Source of the DNA: Alligator mississippiensis
Taxonomy: Eukaryota; Chordata; Crocodylia; Alligatoridae
Length of the DNA stretch: 64,000 bases
Direction of reading: 5' to 3'
Assembly (NCBI RefSeq): GCF_030867095.1
Contig: NC_081831.1
Coordinates: 18,576,001-18,640,000 of the forward strand
The translations under genes were made by a program, and so were the position numbers. Positions 1 through 11,840 of this stretch are shown here, piece after piece. Each line of letters opens with the position of its first letter. The first letter of the stretch is position 1. A model generated the notes under the pieces. That model did not search any database. It saw only the letters and a program-made list of their open reading frames with translations, and had not been told where the DNA came from.

Positions 1-324
1 CAGCTTCTCTGAACTTTGCCAAGTTTTTATTCAAAGCCTCATTCCTGAGTAAGCAATGAGTAAAAGTTGAGGATCCCAGAATTTAGCCTGACAGAGACCT
101 GAAGGAAAGCCTTCATTCCAACAGTTTATTCTAAGCAGTATAATTTCCATCAGGCAGATTTGACCCAGTGCTATAATTACGTCTGTAACCACAGAGCCTC
201 ACTTGCTTTTGTTACATTTCCTCAGTCATATACTTTTCTCTGTATCGACCAAGAACGGAAACAACATGAGCCCCCATCTCTGTGTTGACTCCAAATTATT
301 TGTTACAAGGGCTCTGGAAACACC
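1..324. other. unique non-coding DNA, nothing recognised
   Basis: I see no repeat family, exon or RNA gene here. The short open frames have no recognisable protein character and no conserved motif. Confidence 0.5.
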
Positions 325-545
325 CAGAGGCAGATCCAGGATTTTGAAAAGGAGTGTAAAGGATCAGCAAACAGAGGGGAGCAACAAACACTAGGGCAGG
401 CAACGTGGTCTGCCTGCCCCAGTGTTGGGGAAGGAGGTGGGGGGGGATGCAGGGAGTTGGGGTGCTGCACCCCCCCAACTCCCTGCCCCCCGCCCCTCCT
501 TCTCCAATACTGGGGCAGACAGACCACACTGCAGGACCAGCACCC
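325..545. mobile_element. hAT-like MITE fragment with G/C-rich palindrome
   Basis: The left part begins CAGAGGCAGATCCAGGATTT, which resembles the terminal sequence of a widespread hAT-type repeat of vertebrates. It runs into a 123-bp imperfect palindrome at 405-527. The arms start GTGGTCTGCCTGCCCCAG and end CTGGGGCAGACAGACCAC, around a short TGCTGCAC centre. A clear right terminus or target duplication was not found, so the outer limits are approximate. Confidence 0.5.
405..527. repeat. 123-bp inverted repeat (hairpin)
   Basis: The two arms are about 57 bp each. Reading inward, both pass through the same GTGGTCTGCC...GGGGAAGGAGG...GGGAGTTGGGG order with only a few differences. The polypurine and polypyrimidine runs make both strands low in complexity. 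The short open frames that cover it are by-products of this composition. Confidence 0.75.
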
Positions 546-1847
546 GGGGATTTGTTTAATTTTAAATAACTTGTCCATGATAAGTTTCTTGCACCTTACT
601 CTGAAGTTTCTGGCACTCCTAGGGACAAAAGTCCTGGGCAAGAGGGTCCCTTGTTTGATGTGGCCAGGGAGTGCCTATTTTATTCCCTGTTGTGTAGCTG
701 AAAAAGTAGTCATTCCAGATTATACTGATTGACTTTTTATTGACAAATTCTGATTTTGTTGAAAGAAATATTCCTCTTGCTGTAAAACTGCCATTAAACT
801 TCAAATGTGAAAAGCACGATGTGTACATGTCTGGAAATGCATTTGTTAAATGTCCATGCAAGTCTGTGTGCGTGCATCATGTATTTGTACATGCATTTGC
901 ATGTGGGGAATATTTTACCATTCTATTCTGATGTTGCCTTTTTTCCTTTTCTTCAGTGTGTACTGTCCTTTCCCATGCTACAAGATTTTAGCTATTGTTA
1001 TCAGTGCCTGCAAGGCGTAACTAAACCATTGCTGACGAGAGCACCCGACTAATCATTTTAAGATAAAACCAACTGGAGTAACTGAGCTTTTCATCCAACA
1101 TGAAAAGAGCAGAAGCTAAATTTGAGACAAAAGCAAAAGTTTAACAAGTTACATTGATCAAAGAGTTTTCAAAGGAACATTCAATTATATCTGCAACACC
1201 TAAATGGAAAGGTTGTTCTTTTATTTATTTATTTTGCGATAAAGAGGGTTATTAGGTCTTGTTATCTCCTTTCTGTTTTAATGCATTCTGCTCAAACACA
1301 CAGTGAAAGCTCTGCTTTGTGAAGAAGGAAGCAGCAAGTGAAAAAGAAAGATTAAAATTAGGTTAAAGGATAAAAAAAATAGAGAGTGCATGTTAGAGTC
1401 AAAACTTCCTTGTGTAACTACTGATGCGTTCAAATGATGAGAACAGACTGCGATTACAGTGCAACTCAACTTTGCTACTCCAAGTGGCTGGCTGTGATCT
1501 TTCTGCAGACAACTGAAATCGTTTCAGAGTTATGAATTTGGAAACGAACCATGCAAAAAGAGATTACTGCTTTAGGATTCATCACATGTACTGCATGAAA
1601 AATGAGAAGTCTGTGCATGCTGGAATGAAATTGGTGGGGGGAAATGGGGAATTGTAGACTTGGGAAACTGAGATTTTGCTAGAGGGAGAAGATGCTGTAT
1701 CCAGATGCCAGGTTGTGGTTTAAGGTTACTGAGCATCTGTGGTAAGAAGGCTCTCAATTTTTATAGCCCTCCATCCTAGTCCTTTCCCTGACTCCAACCA
1801 TATTTTTTCCATGTCCTCATCTTATTAGTCACATTTTTTATACTTAG
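546..1847. other. unique AT-rich DNA, nothing recognised
   Basis: There are no convincing exons. The longest open frames are 60-80 codons, without domains or splice context. A few T-rich runs occur near 1220. Confidence 0.45.
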
Positions 1848-1925
1848 GGCCTGATACCAAGATAACTCAAATCAATGGGAATTTTTCCATTGACTTCAAC
1901 GGGCTTGGTTTTAGCCTGACCAGTA
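1848..1925. repeat. old palindromic reptile-type repeat
   Basis: The segment starts GGGCCTGAT and contains TCAATGG (1872-1878) facing CCATTGA (1887-1893). This layout is recalled from a very common ancient sauropsid interspersed repeat. The family name is not certain to me, and the copy is degraded. Confidence 0.4.
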
Positions 1926-3515
1926 AGCATTTTAAGGGTCGGCTTCTGCTCTTAGTTACCCTGGAGTAAAAATAGTTTTTACCAGTTGTTTATAAATGGT
2001 GTCAATTTAGCTTTTCACTGATGGAAGTAAGAGAACAATCTCATTCTTGGGACGGCTTTAGTGGTTAAGAGGCAGCATCATATTATGAAAAAGCCTGAGG
2101 CAAGACCTTAGTGATCTGTTTCAAATACTATGAGAAGAATATTCAATCTGTCCTCCTTTCCGAAACCAAACTCAACCCCAAGTTTCTAAGTTTCTGAATG
2201 GTTAGAGCATTCTTTCATGACTTACACACACAGATCTCTGGGTTTTGGGCAAAAGCTGTACATTTCAAAGTACACAGCACACTAGGGGAATGTTCAGCAA
2301 GGAGCAGGATGGCTGGAAATTGTAGAATACCAAAATGATTATAAAACTGGGCTGGAGAGTCGTACACACTTGTGTGATATGAGTAGCTCAGAAAGGGCTG
2401 GTGCAGCAAACTCTGTCTGCTTATCTGAAAGGATCCCAAGTGGTAAGCCTTTGTGGATCACTTACCTAACTGGGTTTGCAGAGAGGAACAAGCAGAGGTC
2501 CATAATATGGTCAGAAGATGGTGTGGACATCTTAAAAACCCACATTCAAAGCCCTTTATGCTGCTAGATGGGAGCAATGGGTCTTTGGTTTCATGAGAAT
2601 AGAGCCTTATCAGGGTAAGAGTGACTATAGGCAGATTCGATTGTAGGTACTTCTATTGTAGTTTAATTTACATTGTGTAAACCACTGGTGAATGGTTTTG
2701 CAGCTTCCCCTTACTGCCCAATCCACAGACAATATGAGACCATTATAGCCAGAATTAAGAAGCCTCACCCCTTTATTCCCAGCTGCGTAGCTATGGAGGT
2801 CCCCAATGTCAACCAAAGTGGCATTCATCACAACTGCATGCAGTATTCTCCACTTCCTGTCTTAAAATGGCCGTGTGGCATTACTGTGTATTAATCCACT
2901 GAAAAGGAAAATGCCCCAGTGATGGCATTCCCCATTCCAGTGGAGGATGAAGTGATCACTTCATATAGACTTCTAAGAAGGCATTGTGCTTTAGAATCCC
3001 TCAGAAGGAAAAGTGGCACAGATATGCAAATGTTATTTAGGATGGCATTAGGTAAAAGAAGAAAAGAACTATCTTGCACAGTTCAGCTTTTAATCACTTG
3101 CATTGTTCTGTCATCTTGAACTAGATGAAACAGCAAAGGATATATCATTCATATTAATAGAAAGTGGCTTGTTACAATCAGCACAGGGTGGTAGGAATAT
3201 ACTAAAGGAATTGGGAATAATAGTGACGTTATAGGGGGGGGAAAAGTGCTGCACTTCATTGTGATAGTTACACCTGATTTAGCTTCTGAAAGAAGAGAAA
3301 AAACCAAGACATTAAACCTCTTATCATCCTGATAGAGCTGTATTGGAAAAAAAACCCTGTTATTTGGCAGCATATGGGTTTATTAACTTCTAAAGGGGTG
3401 CGTGTTTGAATGTGATAGGGAAAGAAGCATTCGTCAGAATGTTCATTGGATCAAAAGACAAATTAATCCTTTGAAGAAACCTAGCATTTAAAATCTGCAA
3501 CTTAAAATAATCCAT
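1926..3515. other. unique DNA, nothing recognised
   Basis: No repeat family, exon or RNA gene was recognised. Opposing open frames at 2625-2894 and 2891-3119 overlap on both strands, are short and lack motifs. I treat them as chance. Confidence 0.45.
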
Positions 3516-3734
3516 CAGGATACAGGCTGAGCCACAGGGATGCAGTCTACTACTTTTCATCACCAAGAGAAGATAGGTTTGGGCACAACTCCTATCCCAG
3601 GGCTATATCTGTGTGTGAATAGGTATGTCTGAGGTGAATGAAGCCTCATAAAATTAAGATGGAAAGAATGAAGTATAATTAGCTGGAGGAGGGGGCCTAT
3701 CATACTAGGCTTTTAAATTTAAAACGCAGGAGAA

Positions 3735-3876
3735 ACCATTAGTTCTTCTAGTTTCCCCTCTGTACAGTACAGCCTAGGGAATTTCATCCAGCTCCTGTAT
3801 TGAAATCAATAACTTGTATTTGATTAATGCATGTCATCCAGTCCTGATTTAAAGAGCTCAAGAGAGACAAGCCACT
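3735..3876 (-). mobile_element. L3-type CR1 LINE relic
   Basis: The wording of the sequence (CTGTACAGTACAGCC, then a 'hold to the end, then CCAGTCCTGATTT' order) follows the 3' region of the L3-type CR1 found in turtles and crocodilians, read in reverse orientation. It is strongly diverged and not coding. Confidence 0.45.
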
Positions 3877-3943
3877 ATTCTCAATGGGTGATTGACCCAC
3901 TGGTTTCATTGGGCTCACAGTAAAACAATCGCCCATTGAGAAT
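3877..3943. repeat. 18-bp stem hairpin
   Basis: ATTCTCAATGGGTGATTG (3877-3894) pairs with CAATCGCCCATTGAGAAT (3926-3943), with a single G.T-type difference and a 31-nt loop. It lies just inside the right 18-bp inverted end of the candidate element at 3516-3961. Confidence 0.8.
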
Positions 3944-3961
3944 GGCTCAGCCTGTATCCTG

Positions 3962-5359
3962 TATATCAGTCTCAGATATTCTTGGTACTTGTTCCTCATC
4001 CACTGGGAATCCCATGAGCATCTTTTGCATGGTTAGAATTGTCCTTTGAGAGTCAGCCAAACTTCTTCCACATACTCTGGCTCCCAAAGTAGACTTCTAA
4101 AACCAGACTTATTGAATGATGCACTCCTTAAGAACTGCTGTTAAAATATTGTGCATCTCAGAGTACAGCATCTCTTGACTTTTAAAATGTGAAGAGCAAG
4201 GGCATACGCGGACAACTTCTGATCTCACCTCTGTAACCTCACTGGGGCTTCAAACACAAAAATATTTTGACTACAAAGTAACTTTATGCTGTAGTAAAAA
4301 TGGACGTGATGTATTTCGCACAGCTTCACACTTTTGTAGATTACTCTGCTCTGGGGTAAATCATCCCTCAGAAAGTGAAGAGTAACACCAGTGTATGTTA
4401 CACTAGTATCCTGGTCATGTGTCTGCTCCCCGACTCAGTTTCATCCAGAGCAACCCATTTGCTCAGTGCACTAGCTCCCCTGCCACCTAGTGGCCGGCCA
4501 CCATAGTGTGTTCACGGTGGATAGCAAACGCAAACAGTAGAGTTGTGTCTCTACAACAATAAACTACGAAGTAAATTACTCTTGGACAATCCTGTTGTAG
4601 GTCTAGACCCTGAACTGCTGTCTAATGGTCATTGTCAATGCTCAGAATGGGATGAAGTTCTCTTGAACTGACCTAAAATCTTTCAATAATACGATGGACT
4701 GAAAAACTGCTAAAATATTTCGGTGATTTTTTAAAATGTCATTGACACTTTAGATATAAGTATACATGACTCATAGACCAGACAAGGAATCCTTTAATCT
4801 ATTAGAGTCAGTAAGAGGGATCTGGCTCTCTATTTAAGAAGTAGGCTTTCAGTTATTTAACCTGGATTGTTCTTATTCCCTGGCCCGCTGCTTCCTCTGA
4901 GATATCTTCTCTTCTCCAAGGCAGTTAATTGAAAATGAGCCTTTTGGCCACAATGGAGTTACATCCTATCTTGCACTGAAAATGAAATACACAAGTGGCA
5001 GGTATCCAGATGGGAAAGTAACAGCCCATGTTGTATTAATCTAGCAAATAATGTAAACACAGGGCTCCACAGTACTGTTTCCCATTTATCTTTGAGAGTA
5101 CATAGGTAATTGAAGCATCTCTAACTATCCATCCTATTCCTGAGGTTTTGGTCACTTTGGTTTCTAAGCATTTTTGCAGGTTTTAAAATAGACCAATTAG
5201 AGCAATGACGCTACAAACTCAATATCCATATTGGGCTCTTACCAATTATTTCCTTGCTACAGGATATATCAGGTAGAGCATTCTTGAAGTGCTGATGCAT
5301 GAACCTGATGTAGCCTGGTAAAATTCACTCCCTTGTACAGTACTAAAAAGCATATAGGA
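3962..5359. other. unique AT-rich DNA, nothing recognised
   Basis: Only one degraded stretch near 4320-4420 resembles the common 'CTGGGGTAAATCA' type of old reptile repeat. I see no exon or RNA gene. Confidence 0.4.
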
Positions 5360-5735
5360 CATTGGTGATGTGTAGAGGGTGGATGCAGGTGCACGTGCAC
5401 CCCGTGAGCTTAGCAGTGCACTCCCTGCAAAAAGCACTGCCGATACTGCCAGTGGAGCCTGCGGCAGTCACCACTCAACCCCCCCTCACCACTGACACCA
5501 CTGGAGGCATTTGTAGACAGATTACCACTGGCTGCCGCTGCCGGCGGTGTCTGCAGGTGGTCTCCAACTGCTGGTCGGCCCTTGCCACCCCCCTGCCACT
5601 GCCACTGCTGCAGCCACCTGTGGGACCTCTCCACTCACCGCTGCCACACTTCTGCCTCTGACACTGCTGACACCGCCTGGAGGAACTCACCATGCGCCCC
5701 CCCCCCAAGCATCCAGGGGCACACAACATTCATAA
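5360..5735. other. C-rich low-complexity patch, probable transposon interior
   Basis: Base composition changes abruptly to CTGCCAC/CCACTG-rich sequence within AT-rich surroundings. Open frames exist on both strands (99, 84, 74 and 62 codons) and all overlap one another, as expected of biased composition. Weakly similar flanks (GTGTAGAGGGTGGATGC and the reverse complement of GCATCCAGGGGCACAC) hint at inverted ends of a DNA element. I could not confirm a family. Confidence 0.35.
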
Positions 5736-5842
5736 TATAGGATATATCCTTGCATAGTGAATTAGTCCTGCCTTGGTTTTGGGTTTAGAGAGAGAGGATT
5801 CAACTAATGTGCTACCAGATATAAGGGTTAATCCAGACAGAC

Positions 5843-6066
5843 GTGTGGTCTAGTGGCTGGAACACTGCCTGCAAGTCAAGAGCAGAGTTCTCTTTCCAGC
5901 TCTTCCATTGACCTGCTTTGTGACCTTGTGCAAGTTGCTTCCCCTATCTGTCTCCTCTATCCTATCTCTCCTTTCATCATTTTGAAAAGAATTTGTTCAA
6001 ACTGAACACTGTCTCTTGCTGTGTGTTTATACAGCTCCTTAAATGGGGTCCAGATCATCATAGGAC
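5843..6066 (+). mobile_element. MIR SINE, forward
   Basis: It contains the tRNA-derived head (GTGGTCTAGTGGCTGGAACA), the central TGACCTTGTGCAAGTTGCTT core and a tail ending near TACAGCTCCTTAAATGGGGT. This is the order expected for MIR, a tRNA-derived SINE with an L2-related tail. It is old and diverged. Confidence 0.7.
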
Positions 6067-6367
6067 CTTCTATGTACTAATATAATCCAAACATATCTGA
6101 GAAGAGGAAAGTAAGTTCTGAAGTGAGGCAGTATTGCCAGTAATAAATTTGTAGGAGACATGTCTTCCAAACATATCACAGAGGTGTCAGAGTTAGTGAT
6201 TCCTTGGTTAAATCATTCAATCCAAAAATATATCATTTTTCACTGCAAGATGTATCTATTCATATAACCAGCAATTAAAAGATGTGCAGAGCTAGGGGCA
6301 AGGAAGACCAAATATTTTTTTTCTTAGACAGCCACTGTAACACATGGGGATTCACAATGTCTTACAC

Positions 6368-6548
6368 ATTTAACCTCCAGCATTTAACCTGTAAGGCAGG
6401 ACAGAGCTGTCTTCCCCATTGTACAGATGGGTAGCTGAGATGAACTGACTTGCCCAAGATCACTCAGGAAGTTTGTGCTAGAGGAGGAGAAATAATCGGG
6501 TCTCTGGATATCCAAACTAGTGCCCTAACCACTGGTCCTTCCTTCCTG
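6368..6548 (-). mobile_element. MIR SINE, reverse
   Basis: In plus orientation it shows the reverse MIR signature: TTGTACAGATGGGTAGCTGA, then GACTTGCCCAAGATCACTCA, then the reversed tRNA-like head CTAGTGCCCTAACCACTGGT. Open frames crossing it are incidental. Confidence 0.75.
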
Positions 6549-6569
6549 GCAGAGAGCTGCTGTTTCATA

Positions 6570-8295
6570 CTATTTGTGTTTGTAACTTCTACTCTATTCA
6601 TAGTGTGCACATGTCTCTCAAGGGGAACGCAGTGCTGTGGTATGGAACTTTTTAAATCAAATCCTACATAAAGAGACATTTTAATCAAAATATTAATGCT
6701 ATTGCAAAACTGCATCTCTGGAGACTCAAATCCTCCACTTACCCCCAGAACCAACTCAGAAAAGCAGTGTTCCCCATAGTGGCCTGCCACTAGGAGAACT
6801 GTGACATCAGGAACCACTTCTGAGCATCTTCTTTTCCACTATTCATTCAGTCCTTAGCCTCTGTGCCAGAATAGCTAACAAAGCTCTCAATGGCCTTGTG
6901 CTGCAGATCCCACTAAATTAGTTTTCTGTGTGTCAGCCTAGAAGCCATCAGATGGTAACTCTTCACTAGGTTTCATTTTAACCTAGCCCAGTTGGGCTGT
7001 GGATGAAAGGCTTTATATCCCATGGGCAATCTGAGTCATCTCTTCCTCCCTGTCTTGATTTCATTCTGATTTTCTTGGGAAGGGACTAGAAAACATTGCT
7101 TTCATGTCTGCCAGATAGCTGACAGTCACAGCAAGCTCTTTGAAAAATGTAATATTTCAGTTGAGGTTACTGGCAGGGTGATCTGACCAAAACCAAGTGT
7201 TATGTCTTGGTACTAAAATAGGGAATATATCTGCTTCCTCATTCCCGCAGGGACTATTTTAAGCATCAAACACCACAGTGTTAGTTATCCACCAAAAAAA
7301 AGATCAGCATCTTGTCTTGCTGTTCTGGATGTTAAATTTGCAGGATTAGAGCTGCTTTTAAGTTTCTATGTAGCCATTCGCAAAAGAATATTTCTGGGGA
7401 AGTGGGGTACCTGAGTGGTTGTGGGCAGTGACAATGTACTTACCACTGTAGAACTGGTTACACACAGTTTCCAGAGCAGGTCACATGGGTAAAATGACTT
7501 TGGTAGCTGCTTGTCCACATCATAAATACTTCCCGTCTTTTGGCATAACCAGTGGGGGTTGGAATAAGCTCCAATCTGGAATAGCTGGAAGGCTGAAAGT
7601 CAGGATTGATGTGCATTGGCATATCTGGGGAAGGGAGGGAGGTGGCTCTCAAGGGAATTAGAGGTAGGGCCACTGTCAGAGCGAGAATCCAGATTCAGAT
7701 GTCCTGTACTTAGGGGCAGGTTTAACTCATGATTTGATCCATTATAAAAAGGCCATTTGTAAAATTCAGATCCTGGTTTTTGTTTAGATTTCCAAGGTCA
7801 GAACATGTTCTGCGGGGTGCCAGTCTATCCTGAACTGGAATTACAGTGGTTACAACTAAAGGACATGAGCAGTGCTGTGTGGAAGCCTAAGAATGGGCCA
7901 GATGTACTCCAGGCTAGGGGTGAGGTATTCTGGCATGCTTGTTTCTGGAATGAGCAGGAAACAGAAGTGGAACAACAAGACTGAGAGACACTGTCACTTG
8001 TATTGTGTGTATAGGAGAAACTGGTCATAAATGTCTCCCTGTACCCTTGGTTTGTTTCAAAATTCAAGCCACTAGTCCCTTCCTAAGAATTCAAGTTACC
8101 TCAACATTTTTTTTTTTTTAAAGAAATCTTTCTCCTAATATGGAAAGGACTTCACCCAAAAATGAGATCTTGTCCAAAGTTACTACCATAGAGTAAGCAT
8201 TAAAGAGGGAAAATATTTAGGACTTGTTGGATGCTATTGTATTACCATCCAGCAGCACCTTTTAAATAATTCATTGTAGCCTCTCCAGAAGGGGT
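6570..8295. other. unique DNA, nothing recognised
   Basis: No exon, RNA gene or repeat was identified. A T-run is present near 8108. The 117-codon frame on the minus strand that ends here overlaps the MIR and is not a gene. Confidence 0.45.
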
Positions 8296-8560
8296 TGCAA
8301 TGCATTTTGTCAATTGTAAGTGAAAATTTCCTGTTTTATTTGGGTGAAGGAACGTCAGTTAATCATGTTGCACAACACACGGTATGGCTGTTTTAAGATT
8401 ACATGATGGAATTCTGCCTTTAATGAACTTTTTTGTGTGTATTCCAAGCAAATTAGTTTGAGTACAACTGGCTTATCTTCAATTATCCTCTTATCAGAAT
8501 GTAAAGCAGTTAGAATGGGCTGGGGTTAATTAGTGTGCAATAGAGAAAGGAAAAAAAACT
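8296..8560. promoter_or_regulatory. possible conserved non-coding element (weak)
   Basis: An AT-rich, repeat-free stretch with several homeodomain-like cores (GTTAATCATG, TTCAATTATC, GGGTTAATTAG). It has no coding signal. The call rests only on composition and motif density, so it is a guess that needs cross-species alignment. Confidence 0.15.
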
Positions 8561-8844
8561 TCAGCTTCAGAAACCTGCCAGGCACCAGACAGGTAGAAAG
8601 ATTCAAAGCTGGCCAGTGCCAGGAGTGGGAGAACTTCAAAGACTTCAGTTGAGCATCTCAAGGTCCAGTTAATCATAATGATCCAGAATGACTGGTCCAG
8701 AAAATAAATGTCTTCCAGGGGAGTTCAGTGGAACCTTTTTAAAAAGCTTATGTTTCCTGGCCCATGAACTGTACTTGTATTATAACAACCCAGAGGGGCC
8801 AAACAACGTTGTACTGACACCTAGCCCTAGGCCTGAAGGAGCTA

Positions 8845-8990
8845 AATAGACCAGACAGGCAAAGGGAAAGCAGAAGCTTAGAGGGGGAAAGTGATCTGCC
8901 CAGCACCATTCAGTGGATCAATGGCAGAAATCAACATCCTGACTCCTCATCCAGTACTGAGTGTACTATAGTGCACTGCTGCTGAGCCCA
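8845..8990 (-). mobile_element. MIR SINE, reverse
   Basis: Reverse MIR wording: AAGCTTAGAGGGGGAAAGTG, ATCTGCCCAGCACCATTCAG, then TCCTGACTCCTCATCCAGTA leading into the reversed tRNA-like head. It is diverged and truncated. Confidence 0.65.
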
Positions 8991-9269
8991 AGGACTGGTA
9001 AATCCTGCTGTACTTAGAAATTCCTCCTGTCATAGCAAGCTTGGAAGTCTTGTGTTTGTCTTCCCTTTCCCACATTCACAGAGCTAACTATGTTAACTAA
9101 TCAACTCTAGAAATGCTACCCTTCCAATTCTACTACATTGGACAACTGTGCAGTTTGTCCATACAACAGGCCCGCCTTATACCTACTTTGCAAAGCACGT
9201 GGAGATCCAAATGGAAAGCACTAAAATATTCTAAAGTGAAGCTTCCATTGACATGGGAACTTGACAAGA

Positions 9270-9395
9270 GTCATTATCTCCATTTTAGAGATGAAAAATC
9301 AGGCGCAGAAAAGGAGAGTGACTTGCCCAAGGTCACAGCCAAGGTCGAGACCCAATTTTTCATCTTCTGGCTCTGTACTCTTACCTCCAGGCATG
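9270..9395 (-). mobile_element. MIR SINE, reverse
   Basis: CATTTTAGAGATGAAAAATC followed by GTGACTTGCCCAAGGTCACA is the best preserved MIR core in the window. The start of the 120-codon plus frame at 9113-9475 lies outside it and most of the frame crosses it, so that frame is not a gene. Confidence 0.75.
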
Positions 9396-9419
9396 GACTG
9401 AAGGACACCAGGCCTAACA

Positions 9420-10095
9420 CGCACTGGAGAACATTACAGGTCCACATATTGTTGGGGGTTTTTTTAATGAAGTAATTAGATTTATATGTTTAAATAGGGT
9501 TTGAAACCTTTTTAATTTTTTTAATTAGTTTTCTTTACAACTTTGCCAGATACACCTTTAAAGAAAAGAATGATAAGCCCAAAACACTAGTCTCTTCTGA
9601 TTTACATACATCAAGATTATCAAGCTGTTCCCACTCCACTAGGACAAAAGCCTGGATGCTCTGAGAAGCTATGCTGGAGAACTCAGATTGCTTCTGCAGA
9701 GGCTTGAACTTCTTTCATAATTTTGCAGACAGTCTTGAGAAGTGTCTGGTTTCTGGGTTTTGAAATATTTTTCACCCTGCTGCCAAGGAAGGGAAGAAAA
9801 CCACCTTTGAACAAGCTCTGAAACCCAAGTAGAGAGTGTCGTGGAACATTTACTTTTAAGTACAATAATGTTTAGGTTACAGACTCTAATCCCCGGGACC
9901 TCTCTCAGCGTGGCGTCTTGGGGAAAGGGGGCATTTAGAGCAGGCCCAGTTGCTTTGGTGACGCATGCTAAGTTCTCAGAGGGAATTGTGCTCTCATTTC
10001 TTCAGAAGGATATTTTAAGAGAGAGAGGGCCCGGACGGGAAATACATCCTAACAGATGTGTAATATCATTAAAGCCAACTCTAATATAATCTAAG
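9420..10095. other. unique DNA, nothing recognised
   Basis: No exon or repeat recognised. Short T-rich runs occur near 9460-9535. Small open frames have no motif. Confidence 0.4.
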
Positions 10096-10360
10096 CCACA
10101 GTTTGGTGTATTAATGCTTTGTTTATCTTTAAGCACAGATGGATATTTTTATTAGCATTACTTTGTTGATGCAGCTTCTAGAAAGGTTAGTCCAGGGGGC
10201 AGATGTCTATGTTATGAGAGCGCATTCACAGTGGGGAGACTAATCAGAAAGGTGCAGCCTTTCCATGAAATTTCAATTAGAGAATTAAACCTCATGAGTA
10301 TGGGCAGCCAAGAATTGCCATTTAGCCCTTGGTAGCAATTAGGATCAATTGCAAAAGTTC
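10096..10360. promoter_or_regulatory. possible conserved non-coding element (weak)
   Basis: A repeat-free, non-coding stretch of balanced composition with AT-rich cores (TTTCAATTAGAGAATTAAAC and TAGCAATTAGGATCAATT). There is no direct evidence of conservation. Confidence 0.12.
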
Positions 10361-11840
10361 CCTCTCTTAGAACAAACAGAATTTTGATCTAATGCTGCTG
10401 GATGCCCTACGTCTCAAACACTGCCTTCCCCTGGAATTAAACTCTGTCTCACTTTATGATAAATGAGAGTGGAGAGAGGGCAGAAGTTAATGTAGAAAGG
10501 GGTACCTTGAAAACCACTGACACTGGCAAGGACAAGGGAAGGGCAGGGGACTGGTATGGGCAGGTTTTGCATCTAGTCTCTTGGCCGATTTCCTTTTTAG
10601 GAGATACGATTCTAGGAATGAATGCTCATCTGCCGATTAATGCAAAGATAGCAATGCATGCTGGCGCTCAGATTCCATAGAGATTAAGGGTTTTGTGGAC
10701 CCATTAGCATTGGAAACAATGAGTCTACCTACCCCTGGGGGTACATGGCTGACTGACTTTCTGCATTTGGTTGCGTCTCTTTGCAGAAAATGGAGACTGA
10801 AAAAAAAAGTAAAAAACTAACCATCAGAAGCTCATTACAGTCAATCGTAGGCTGTCCTTGGCTTCAATGGACGCAGCTTAAAAGGCTCTAGTCATTTTTC
10901 TGTAAGAAAGGATAATACTTATCCAGTATACAGGGCATGTCTGTAGCTTGCTGTGAAGAGCTGGGTAGTTCCTCCTTTCGCAGCACTAGCTATGTCATAT
11001 GCCAGGCTGGTACAGAACTGGCCAGTTAAGTATATTAGACACTATACAGCTACAAGTGCAATACCCGTTGTTCTGGCTACTCGCTTCCCCCTTCATTGTT
11101 CCTGGGAACTGGGAAATGTCCCCACTCCCACAGCTTTCTTTCCATGCAAACCAGTGTAAAAGGGTAGTAATCTGATCTCTAACACAGATGAAGGAGATGG
11201 GGCCAGCTCAGGAGACTCAACCCAGATTATGATGTTAAGTGCAAGGGGGCCTCCCACCATCAGGAAATTTCCAGGCTTTGTTTGTCATTTCATTCTCATC
11301 TGCAGTTGAGTGAAAAATCTTTGAGGTTCTTAGGGCAGGAAAGCTCAAGAGTGACTCTTGTCTCCCTTAATCTCATAAGAGGCTTTTAAAGGTTTTTTTT
11401 TTTCCCCTGAAGGTGTCATTTAAGCACAGAGGATAGCTGTCATAGGGATTCAAAGCAATTCCTTCACAGCCAGGAAGAAGCAACATATATCCACTAGGCT
11501 GGTACAGAATTCCTCAGGCACCCAAGCAAGGAAATTGTATTTTAGGATTGTTTGTTAGAGAAGGGGATTGGGGGGGAGGGGAGTAACACCTGTGCAAGCC
11601 CTAGTAGCACATGGATAATCAAGCAAATGGTTAGGGTATGGATTTCCACAGAGGAATATTGTTCCTTAATGTAGTTGCATTAGAGTCTACTCCCCTGATT
11701 AAGCTTTCTTCCAAACACCTTTGTAAAGGAACTTCTACCATTGCATTTGTTAAAATGCTCCATTCCATTCTGAACCAGGACCTCTCTACTGAAATCAGCA
11801 TCAAAGTAGCCTGACTCTCTCAGATGTACTAGGTACTGGT
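10361..11840. other. unique DNA, nothing recognised
   Basis: No exon, RNA gene or repeat family identified. Short runs of A (10800), T (11393) and G (11570) are the only low-complexity sites. Confidence 0.45.

Larger units (their letters stand above)
3516..3961. mobile_element. candidate DNA transposon with 18-bp perfect inverted ends
   Basis: CAGGATACAGGCTGAGCC at 3516-3533 is the exact reverse complement of 3944-3961. Between them lie an L3-type CR1 fragment and an internal hairpin at 3877-3943. No clear target duplication flanks the ends. Two readings are possible: a 446-bp terminal-inverted-repeat element, or an inverted duplication of a short sequence. I favour the element, with modest confidence. 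Confidence 0.45.

Noticed and set aside
5362..5735. Overlapping frames up to 99 codons on both strands
   Set aside because: All overlap each other in C-rich low-complexity sequence, with no domain and no start or splice context.
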